Assembly: GCF_000497445.1 (NCBI RefSeq) | Contig: NZ_CM002285.1 | Location: 7,341,599 to 7,349,418 of the forward strand | From: Streptomyces roseochromogenus subsp. oscitans DS 12.976 | GTDB lineage: Bacteria > Actinomycetota > Actinomycetes > Streptomycetales > Streptomycetaceae | Reading direction: 5' to 3' | Length of the DNA stretch: 7,820 nt | Part shown: positions 1 to 5,108 of the stretch, piece after piece | How positions within the stretch are numbered: the stretch's first letter is position 1 | How the letters are laid out: every line of letters starts with the position of its first letter | Translations under genes and position numbers: made by a program | Notes under the pieces: model-generated | Told to the model about the DNA's origin: nothing | The model's database searches: none | The model's input: only the letters and a program-made list of their open reading frames with translations

Positions 1-474
1 CCGGCGGGGGGCGACGGCCTCGCGGGGCGGAGGCGGAGGCGAATTGTCGATGTAGCACTGGATGGCCACCGGGGCGCCGACCCGCTTGCGGATCAGGCGC
101 TTGACGATCACGACCCGCTCGCGGCCCTCGTGCCGCAGGCGCACCTCGTCGCCGATGTGTACGGAGTAGGCGGGCTTCACCCGCTCGCCGTTCACATGGA
201 CGTGGCCGCCCCGGCAGGCGGTGGCGCCCAGGGAACGCGTCTTGATCAGACGCACGGCCCAGATCCAGCTGTCGATCCGGACCGTCTCGCCGTTCGCCGG
301 CCCCGCGGCCTCGGCGGCGGCCACGGCGTCGGCGATCTTAGGATCGACGGGCTCGTCGGCGGAGGCAGCGGAGCCCTGAGCCGTCTGGGCGTCGTCGGCG
401 CCTGGGGCGGGGCTGGTTCCGTCCGGTCCGCCGGTGCCGCGGTTCACGTTCTCGTCCGCATCCTCGGAAGCCAT
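1..474 (-). CDS. S4-domain RNA-binding protein (Hsp15-like), 3' end cut by window edge
   Basis: The frame reads from ATG at 474 to the left edge, 158 codons without a stop, so the C-terminus is missing. Residues 1-60 are an acidic, Ala/Gly/Pro-rich, probably disordered tail. Residues 65-125 form an S4 RNA-binding fold: VRIDSWIWAVRLIKTRS, then GGHVHVNGERVKPAYSVHIGDEV, then VVIVKRL. This closely matches the pattern of E. coli Hsp15 (HslR), which binds stalled 50S subunits carrying peptidyl-tRNA. The C-terminus seen so far has a run of five prolines (146-150). A cytoplasmic role in binding structured rRNA or ribosome rescue is inferred from the family; the exact ligand is unknown. The start fits two readings: an AAGG Shine-Dalgarno at 482-485, or leaderless transcription from a -10-like TAAGGT at 481-486. 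It diverges from the uracil-DNA glycosylase gene. The assignment to the S4 family is firm; the specific function is not. Confidence 0.88.
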   Translation of the reverse strand, partial: MASEDADENVNRGTGGPDGTSPAPGADDAQTAQGSAASADEPVDPKIADAVAAAEAAGPANGETVRIDSWIWAVRLIKTRSLGATACRGGHVHVNGERVKPAYSVHIGDEVRLRHEGRERVVIVKRLIRKRVGAPVAIQCYIDNSPPPPPREAVAPRR

Positions 475-480
475 GCCCCG

Positions 481-486
481 ACCTTA
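481..486 (-). promoter_or_regulatory. Candidate -10 element TAAGGT of the S4 gene (leaderless type)
   Basis: On the minus strand TAAGGT lies exactly six bases before the ATG at 474. This is the TANNNT-N6-ATG arrangement known for leaderless actinobacterial mRNAs. I see no good -35. The same bases include AAGG, which could instead be a ribosome binding site, so this is a candidate only. Confidence 0.3.
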
Positions 487-566
487 ACTCCCTCAGCCGG
501 GTGAGCCGGAGGCGTTTTCGCCGGAGGGCTGGTGGTGACCGGCGGAGTGGTGGGACGCGCCCCCCT

Positions 567-585
567 GGCGCATCCCGGATGCGCC
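567..585. repeat. Perfect 7-bp inverted repeat, loop 5 (first of a pair)
   Basis: The arms are GGCGCAT (567-573) and ATGCGCC (579-585) around CCCGG. It lies between the divergent S4 and glycosylase genes, two bases from a second perfect inverted repeat. It lies upstream of both genes, so a gene-end terminator is not expected here. It may be an operator or an RNA structure in a long leader. Confidence 0.6.
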
Positions 586-587
586 GG

Positions 588-606
588 GCCTCCGCGCCGC
601 GGAGGC
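588..606. repeat. Perfect 9-bp inverted repeat, 1-base centre (second of a pair)
   Basis: The arms are GCCTCCGCG (588-596) and CGCGGAGGC (598-606) around a single C. As RNA it would fold as a 6-bp GCCTCC/GGAGGC stem with a 7-base loop. As DNA it is an almost continuous palindrome. It follows the 567-585 repeat after two bases, and the pair fills the middle of the divergent spacer. Confidence 0.6.
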
Positions 607-702
607 TGTTGTAGGGATCGCGTTCGACGCCGACGCCGTGCAACAAACGTCACCGCCTGGCAGGCAGCGAGCGGCTGGATGCACCTGTGTGAACTGGTGG
701 GG

Positions 703-719
703 CATACGGTGGCCGTATG
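703..719 (+). promoter_or_regulatory. Perfect inverted repeat containing the UDG start codon
   Basis: CATACGG (703-709) and CCGTATG (713-719) are exact reverse complements around TGG. The last three bases are the ATG of the glycosylase. The only weak Shine-Dalgarno-like GGTGG (708-712) lies in the left arm and loop. A TACGGT hexamer (705-710) ends six bases before the ATG and could be a -10 for a leaderless transcript. The element is therefore either an operator over the -10 or a hairpin hiding the ribosome binding site and start. The symmetry is seen directly; the role is inferred. Confidence 0.45.
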
Positions 720-1448
720 GACGACAGCAGCGCTCTCGACCGGCTCGACGGGCTTGCCCGGCTCGACCGGCGGGTCGCGCAGTGCCGGGCCTGCCCCCGG
801 CTGGTCGAGTGGCGCGAGGAGGTGGCCCGTACGAAACGGGCCGCGTTCGCCGACTGGACGTACTGGGGGCGGCCGGTGCCCGGCTTCGGTCCGGCCGACG
901 CACGGCTGGCGATCATCGGCCTGGCCCCGGCCGCGCACGGCGGCAACCGTACGGGCCGCATGTTCACCGGCGACCGCTCGGGAGACGTGCTCTACCAGGC
1001 GCTGTACGACGTGGGGCTCGCCTCGCAGCCCACTTCTGTCAGTGCCGACGACGGGCTGGAACTGTACGGCGTCCGCGTCACCGCGCCCGTGCACTGCGCC
1101 CCGCCCGCCAACAAGCCGACCCCCGGCGAGCGCGACACCTGCCGGCCCTGGCTGGTTCAGGAGCTGAGGCTGCTGCGCCCGACACTGAAGGCCGTGGTCG
1201 TCCTCGGTGCCTTCGGCTGGCAGGCCGCGCTGCCCGCGTTCGCCGAGGCGGGCTGGACCGTGCCCCGGCCCCGTCCGGCCTTCGTCCATGGCACCCGGGT
1301 CCAGCTCGACGGACTGGACCTCTTCGGCTGCTTCCACGTCAGCCAGCGCAACACCTTCACCGGCCGGCTCACCCCGCAGATGCTCCGCGAGGTGCTGAGC
1401 ACCGCGGCACAGGCGGCCGGCCTGCGGCAGCCGTCCGTAGGCCGGTAG
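717..1448 (+). CDS. Family 5 (UDGb-type) uracil-DNA glycosylase
   Basis: This 243-residue protein removes uracil, and in studied homologues other deaminated or adducted bases, from DNA to start base-excision repair. Motif 1 is GLAPAAHGGNRTGRMFTGD (residues 68-86); the family lacks the usual catalytic Asp/Asn at this site. The motif replacing HPS is HVSQRNTFTG (207-216). Four cysteines, C23 and C26 (QCRAC), C127 and C142, are placed as expected for the 4Fe-4S cluster of families 4 and 5. The length is normal. The ATG at 717 is chosen because the protein then begins just before the first cysteine pair, as in homologues. There is no strong Shine-Dalgarno, and the ATG lies in a perfect inverted repeat. 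The stop falls inside a 19-bp tandem repeat. It is convergent with the GntR gene and appears to be a single-gene unit. Confidence 0.93.
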   Translation: MDDSSALDRLDGLARLDRRVAQCRACPRLVEWREEVARTKRAAFADWTYWGRPVPGFGPADARLAIIGLAPAAHGGNRTGRMFTGDRSGDVLYQALYDVGLASQPTSVSADDGLELYGVRVTAPVHCAPPANKPTPGERDTCRPWLVQELRLLRPTLKAVVVLGAFGWQAALPAFAEAGWTVPRPRPAFVHGTRVQLDGLDLFGCFHVSQRNTFTGRLTPQMLREVLSTAAQAAGLRQPSVGR

Positions 1449-1472
1449 TCGTCCCGTAGGCCGGCAGCCGTC
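1435..1472 (+). repeat. 19-bp tandem duplication across the UDG stop codon
   Basis: CCGTAGGCCGGTAGTCGTC (1435-1453) is followed immediately by CCGTAGGCCGGCAGCCGTC (1454-1472). The copies differ at two positions. A weaker third echo follows (TGTCGGCCGGGTGCGGTC, 1473-1490). The TAG stop (1446-1448) lies in the first copy. Confidence 0.75.
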
Positions 1473-1480
1473 TGTCGGCC
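1459..1480 (+). terminator. Terminator-like hairpin after the UDG gene
   Basis: The stem is GGCCGGCAG (1459-1467) against CTGTCGGCC (1472-1480), nine pairs with one G-U, around the loop CCGT. It starts 11 bases after the glycosylase stop and lies between convergent genes, so it could work for either direction. There is no T-run, which is common for Streptomyces terminators. A looser GGGAGC (1500-1505)/GCTCCC (1525-1530) stem lies just beyond. Confidence 0.5.
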
Positions 1481-1566
1481 GGGTGCGGTCTCTCTCCCCG
1501 GGAGCCACCTCGCAGCCGACGGCCGCTCCCTCAGGCGTCGGCCGTGGCCCCTCCGTCGCTTTCGGC

Positions 1567-2229
1567 TCAGTTCCCGTCGGCGGCATCGGCTCCGAACAGG
1601 TGCCGTACCGTCGAGCGATAGTTGGCGCGGACATGGTCGAGGGCGTGGGTGCGGGCGCGGTCGGGGTCGCCGGAGGCGATCGCCTCGTACAACTCGCGGT
1701 GCTCGGTGAGGAGTTGGGGCCATTCCTCGTTCCGCCGGGTCAGCCAGCGCAGGCGGCCGTCGACCGGCTCCATGACCGAGATCAGCATGCTGTTGCCGGC
1801 CAGGGTGCGGATGCGGTCGTGAAAGCGCGTGTTGATGTCCGTGATCGCCTCCGCATCGCCCTCCTTCGTGGCCCGCTCCGCCTGGTCGAGCAGTTCCCGC
1901 AGTTCCGCCAGGGCCTCCGGGGTCACCCGGGACGCCGCCAGCCCCGCCGCGTACACCTCCAACGCCTCGCGCAGCTCGAAGAGTTCCCGGACATCGGTCG
2001 GGGTCAGCCGGCGTACGACCGTGCGGCGGGCCGACTCGAAGAGGACGAAGCCCTCGGCGACCAGGGCGCGGATCGCCTCCCGCACCGGCACCCGCGAGAC
2101 GCCGAACCGCTCGGCCAGCTCCCGTTCGACGAGCCGGTCACCAGGCCCCAGGCGCCCGGCGATGATGTCCTCCCGCAGGCTCGCCAGGACCCGCTCGCGC
2201 ACCGCGCCCAGGGGTTCGATCGTCGTCAT
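1567..2229 (-). CDS. GntR-family transcriptional regulator, FCD (FadR-like) subfamily
   Basis: The 220-residue protein has the two-part layout of FCD regulators. The N-terminal winged helix-turn-helix covers about residues 5-75, with ERELAERFGVSRVPVREAIR at 36-55 as the DNA-reading part. A helical FCD ligand domain covers about 80-210. Likely metal ligands of that domain are N133 and H137 (NTRFH), H177 (EHRELYEAI) and H199. Such proteins usually repress a neighbouring catabolic or transport gene and let go when a small carboxylate or related ligand binds. It is divergent from the permease-racemase operon, across a 224-bp spacer that holds the perfect palindrome TTTGGTATACCAAA, so local control of that operon and of itself is the natural inference. 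The ATG at 2229 has only a weak Shine-Dalgarno. The ligand cannot be told from sequence. Confidence 0.92.
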   Translation of the reverse strand: MTTIEPLGAVRERVLASLREDIIAGRLGPGDRLVERELAERFGVSRVPVREAIRALVAEGFVLFESARRTVVRRLTPTDVRELFELREALEVYAAGLAASRVTPEALAELRELLDQAERATKEGDAEAITDINTRFHDRIRTLAGNSMLISVMEPVDGRLRWLTRRNEEWPQLLTEHRELYEAIASGDPDRARTHALDHVRANYRSTVRHLFGADAADGN

Positions 2230-2297
2230 GGGCCCATCTTCGCCGACGCCAGGCGACTTTTACGGGGCCGTAACGGCAACGACATCGGTCCGAACGC

Positions 2298-2327
2298 TTG
2301 ACGACGGCACCATGTCGGCAGTTTGGT
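2298..2327 (+). promoter_or_regulatory. Candidate promoter of the permease operon
   Basis: TTGACG at 2298-2303 matches a -35 well. After an 18-base spacer comes TTTGGT (2322-2327), a poor TANNNT-like -10. That hexamer is the left part of the palindromic operator, so a bound regulator would block RNA polymerase. The -35 is good and the -10 weak, hence the low score. Confidence 0.35.
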
Positions 2328-2335
2328 ATACCAAA
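2322..2335. promoter_or_regulatory. Operator palindrome TTTGGTATACCAAA for the GntR/FCD regulator
   Basis: This is a perfect 14-bp palindrome and an AT-rich island in the spacer between the divergent regulator and permease genes. Its core TGGTATACCA follows the GGT-N-ACC or GT-N-AC symmetry common to sites of FCD-type GntR proteins. It is 92 bases from the regulator start and 118 from the permease start. That position suits control of both directions. Confidence 0.7.
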
Positions 2336-2385
2336 TCGCAAACCGCACTGCTGGCTTTCGGCCAATGGTGTGCCCGGACCCCTAC

Positions 2386-2418
2386 CTGCGACACCTGCGA
2401 CTAGCTGCGACACCTGCG
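2386..2418 (+). repeat. 14-bp direct repeat in the permease leader
   Basis: CTGCGACACCTGCG occurs exactly at 2386-2399 and again at 2405-2418, 19 bases apart start to start. Within it CTGCG recurs four times at 2386, 2395, 2405 and 2414, a 9-10-9 spacing close to one helical turn. It lies downstream of the palindromic operator and ends 25 bases before the Shine-Dalgarno. It could be a second regulator site or a chance duplication. Confidence 0.55.
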
Positions 2419-2443
2419 GTACGGCCCCTTCGTCCCCCCGCCC

Positions 2444-2449
2444 AGGAGG
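2444..2449 (+). promoter_or_regulatory. Ribosome binding site AGGAGG deciding the permease start
   Basis: AGGAGG lies four bases before GTG at 2454. The frame is open back to a TTG at 2298, but that extension would be 52 residues of Cys/Pro-rich sequence without family match and without a ribosome binding site. The GTG is therefore preferred. Confidence 0.8.
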
Positions 2450-2453
2450 CCCC

Positions 2454-3911
2454 GTGTCCCTCGCCGACCGCGCCGAAGCCACCGGCGCACCCGCGTTCGT
2501 CCCCGACCCCCGCCTCGTCAACGAGGACCTCGCCCCCGCCGAGCAGTGGAACTGGAAGGTCTTCGACCTGTTCGCCATGTGGATGTCCGACGTCCACAAC
2601 CTCGGCAACTACACCTTCGCCGCCGGTCTGTTGGTCCTCGGTATGAACGTCTGGCAGGTCTTCACCGCCCTGCTCGCCGGCTTCGTGCTGATCTACATCG
2701 GCATGAACCGGATGGGGAAGATCGGCCAGCGTCACGGCGTGCCCTTCCCGGTGGTCAGCCGCATCAGCTTCGGCGTCTGGGGCGCCAACATCCCCGCGCT
2801 GATCAGAGCCGTGATCGCCATCATGTGGTACGGCATCCAGACCTATCTGGCCTCCGTCGCCGTCAACGTGATGCTGCTCGCGGCCTGGCCCGGCCTCGCA
2901 TCCCTCACTCATCACTCCTTCCTCGGCCTCGACGCGCTCGGCTGGATCTCCTTCGTCTCGCTCTGGCTGCTCCAGTGGGTGATCATCAGCCAGGGCATGG
3001 AAGCGGTGCGCAAGTTCCAGGACTTCTGCGGCCCGGTGATCTGGCTGGTGATGATCGCGCTGGCGGTCTGGGTCCTGGCCAAGGCCCACTGGAGCATCTC
3101 GCTCACCTCCACCCCGCACCCGGTGTCCACGGGCGAGCAGTGGCGGCAGTGGTTCGGCGCGATCGGCCTCATCCTCGCCACCTACGGCACGCTGATGCTC
3201 AACTTCTGCGACTTCTCGCGCTTCGCACCCGACTACCGGACCGTGCGGCGCGGCAACTTCTGGGGCCTGCCGATCAATTCCACCGCCTTCGTCGTCGTGT
3301 CGGTGATCGTCACGGCCGGCTCGCTGAAGGCGTTCGGACAGGCCATCACCGACCCGGCGGAACTGGTCGCCAAGGTCGACAACACCTGGGTGCTCGTCAT
3401 CGCGGCGCTGGCCTTCGCGGTCGCCACCATGGGCGTCAACATCGTCGCCAACTTCGTCTCACCGGCGTACGACCTGGCCAACGTCTGGCCGCAGAAGATC
3501 ACCTTCAAGGTCGGCGGCATGATCAGCACGGTCGCCGCGCTGGTCGTCACCCCCTGGAACCTCTTCTCCAACCCGACTGTCGTCAACTACTTCCTCGGTG
3601 GCCTCGGTGCCTTCCTGGGCCCCCTGTTCGGCGTGATCATGGTCGACTACTACTGGGTCAAGCGCGGCAAGGTCGACGTCGACGCACTGTTCGACGCCCG
3701 CCCGGGCTCGCCGTACCACTATCGCAAGGGCGTCAACCCGAGGGCGCTGTGGGCGTTCCTGCCCGCCGCCGCGGTCGCCGCCGTACTGGCCCTGGTGAAG
3801 AGCTTCAACGATGTGGCGCCGTACTCCTGGTTCATCGGCACGGCACTCGGCGCCGCCCTGTACGCGCTGCCGGCCCGCCGGGAGCGCACGGCGACGACGG
3901 AGGAGGTCTGA
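2454..3911 (+). CDS. NCS1-family permease (nucleobase / hydantoin / allantoin type)
   Basis: The 485-residue polytopic membrane protein is of usual NCS1 length (nucleobase:cation symporter-1), a family that takes up cytosine, uracil, purines, allantoin or hydantoins with H+ or Na+. The N-terminal signature VFDLFAMWMSDVHNLGNYTF (36-55) begins the first membrane segment. About twelve hydrophobic segments follow, the last near 455-473. W125 and Q129 in WYGIQTY match the spacing of the substrate-stacking Trp and hydrogen-bonding Gln of the hydantoin transporter Mhp1. LNFCDFSRFAPDY (249-261) and VNIVANFVSPAYDL (328-341) are further family signatures, the latter with the substrate-site Asn region. 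It starts at GTG after AGGAGG. The next gene's ribosome binding site lies inside its last codons, so the two are co-transcribed. The family is sure; the substrate is inferred only from the racemase-like partner. Confidence 0.93.
   Translation: MSLADRAEATGAPAFVPDPRLVNEDLAPAEQWNWKVFDLFAMWMSDVHNLGNYTFAAGLLVLGMNVWQVFTALLAGFVLIYIGMNRMGKIGQRHGVPFPVVSRISFGVWGANIPALIRAVIAIMWYGIQTYLASVAVNVMLLAAWPGLASLTHHSFLGLDALGWISFVSLWLLQWVIISQGMEAVRKFQDFCGPVIWLVMIALAVWVLAKAHWSISLTSTPHPVSTGEQWRQWFGAIGLILATYGTLMLNFCDFSRFAPDYRTVRRGNFWGLPINSTAFVVVSVIVTAGSLKAFGQAITDPAELVAKVDNTWVLVIAALAFAVATMGVNIVANFVSPAYDLANVWPQKITFKVGGMISTVAALVVTPWNLFSNPTVVNYFLGGLGAFLGPLFGVIMVDYYWVKRGKVDVDALFDARPGSPYHYRKGVNPRALWAFLPAAAVAAVLALVKSFNDVAPYSWFIGTALGAALYALPARRERTATTEEV
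3901..3907 (+). promoter_or_regulatory. Ribosome binding site AGGAGGT deciding a TTG start
   Basis: AGGAGGT lies eight bases before TTG at 3916, inside the last codons of the permease gene. The protein's conserved first strand (RIIVTNCNTT) begins right after this TTG. In-frame sequence further upstream is Arg-rich and overlaps the permease, so the TTG start is strongly favoured. Confidence 0.85.
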
Positions 3912-3915
3912 CGCG

Positions 3916-4671
3916 TTGCGGATCATCGTCACCAACTGCAACACCACGCGGGAGATGACCGGGGAGATCGTCCGCGGCGCGCGGGCCGCCGCGGCACCGG
4001 GCACCACCGTGACCGGCCTGACCCCGGCCTGGGGCCCGGCATCGGCCGAGGGCTGGCTCGACAGCTACCTCTCGGCCGCGGCCGTCCTCGACACCCTGCG
4101 GACGTACGACGGACCCGCGTACGACGCCGTCGTCCTGGCCGGCTTCGGCGAGCACGGCCGGGAAGGCGTACGGGAGTTGGTCGACGTCCCCGTCGTGGAC
4201 ATCACCGAGGCCGCCGCCCACCTCGCCTGCCTCCTGGGTCGTCGCTACGGCGTCGTCACCACCCTCGACCGGGCCCGCGGCCAGATCGAGGACAGCCTGG
4301 AGACCGCCGGCGTGGCCCGCAACTGCGCCGTCGTCGTCGGTACCGGCCTCGGCGTCCTCGACCTCGCCGACGACCCCGGCCGCACGGAGTCCGCGTTCCT
4401 GACGGCGGCCGAACGGGCCCGGGACGCCGGCGCCGAGGTCCTCGTCCTGGGCTGCGCCGGGATGACGGGACTGCAGCGGGCAGTGCGGGAGAAGCTCGGG
4501 CTGCCGGTGGTCGACGGGGTGGCGGCGGCGGTCAAGCTCGCGGAATCCCTGGCCACCCTGGGTCTGACGACGAGCCGAGCGGGCAGCTACGGCACGCCCT
4601 TGCCCAAGGTCCGACTGTGGGGCCGCTCCTCGGGCGAGCCGGAACGAGGGGCTCAGGGGCGCCAGACGTAA
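3916..4671 (+). CDS. Asp/Glu/hydantoin racemase-superfamily enzyme lacking the first catalytic cysteine
   Basis: This 251-residue protein matches the length and fold of hydantoin/allantoin racemases. It begins with strand 1 and the NxNTT loop (TNCNTTREMT, 6-15) and contains VPVVDITEAAAHLA (91-104) and VLVLGCAGM (175-183). C180 in GCAGM is the second catalytic cysteine. The first, normally in ACFGDPG near residue 76, is replaced: the sequence is AGFGEHG with G76. Two-base racemisation by a Cys pair is therefore not supported. Arylmalonate decarboxylase of the same superfamily has the same Gly/Cys arrangement. C8, where most relatives have Pro in NPNT, may be near the active site. The TTG start follows AGGAGGT, four bases after the permease stop, so it forms one operon. 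Its last 19 bp overlap the convergent GNAT gene. The substrate is probably what the permease imports; racemase, isomerase or lyase activity all remain possible. Confidence 0.85.
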   Translation: MRIIVTNCNTTREMTGEIVRGARAAAAPGTTVTGLTPAWGPASAEGWLDSYLSAAAVLDTLRTYDGPAYDAVVLAGFGEHGREGVRELVDVPVVDITEAAAHLACLLGRRYGVVTTLDRARGQIEDSLETAGVARNCAVVVGTGLGVLDLADDPGRTESAFLTAAERARDAGAEVLVLGCAGMTGLQRAVREKLGLPVVDGVAAAVKLAESLATLGLTTSRAGSYGTPLPKVRLWGRSSGEPERGAQGRQT

Positions 4672-5108
4672 CGCACGTCCGGCTCCCGCTCCTCGTTGCC
4701 ACTGCCGTCGGTTGACTCGACGGCGGTGAAGCCGTGGCGCTCGTAGAAGCGGTGGGCGGGCTTGTTGACCTGGAAGGTCCACAGGGTCAGCCCGCCCGGG
4801 CTGCGCTCCTTGGCCAGCGCGACGAACCGGTCGCCGATGCCGCGCCCCCGCCACGCGGGGTCCAGGTACAGCTGGGACAGCTCCTCCTCGTGCAGGACCA
4901 TCACACCGACGATCCCGCCACCGGCCGCCTCCGCCACCCAGGTCTCCCGCGCCGGCACCACGACATCCCGGAAGTGCTCCCGCACATCGTCGTCGGAGCG
5001 CGGCCGGACCACGGTGGGCAGCGCCGCCCGGAAGGACCGCAGCCACACATCGGCCGCCGCACGCGCGTCGGCCGGTGCGGCCCGCCGCAGCACGACCGTG
5101 CCGGTCAC
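4653..5108 (-). CDS. GNAT-family N-acetyltransferase
   Basis: This 151-residue, single-domain acetyl-CoA-dependent acetyltransferase starts with VVLRRAAPADARAAADVW (5-22), the usual strand 1/helix 1. The LSQLYLDPAWRGRGIGDRF segment (78-95) is motif A, with RGRGIG binding the CoA pyrophosphate. N115 and Y122 in VNKPAHRFYERHGF (114-127) are the motif B Asn and the likely general-acid Tyr. GTG at 5108 is chosen because it overlaps the RidA stop as GTGA and has GGAGG at 5116-5120, seven bases upstream. This suggests translational coupling. A longer reading upstream would run into the RidA gene in another frame. The 3' end overlaps the racemase-like gene by 19 bp on the opposite strand. The acceptor is unknown; a small amine or amino acid, or a protein N-terminus, are all possible. 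Confidence 0.9.
   Translation of the reverse strand: MTGTVVLRRAAPADARAAADVWLRSFRAALPTVVRPRSDDDVREHFRDVVVPARETWVAEAAGGGIVGVMVLHEEELSQLYLDPAWRGRGIGDRFVALAKERSPGGLTLWTFQVNKPAHRFYERHGFTAVESTDGSGNEEREPDVRYVWRP

Noticed and set aside
444..1634. Long open frame on the minus strand (396 codons) opposite the UDG gene
   Set aside because: Arg/Pro/Gly-rich composition without a family pattern. It is antisense to a well-supported gene and is a typical shadow of high-GC codon use.
2298..2453. Extension of the permease to an upstream TTG
   Set aside because: The extra 52 residues are Cys/Pro-rich without family match, the TTG has no ribosome binding site and lies in the -35, and the palindromic operator would be inside the gene. 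GTG at 2454 with AGGAGG is better.
3832..5046. Long minus-strand open frame (404 codons) opposite the racemase-like gene
   Set aside because: It covers parts of two well-supported genes in other frames and has a low-complexity Gly/Arg/Ala composition.
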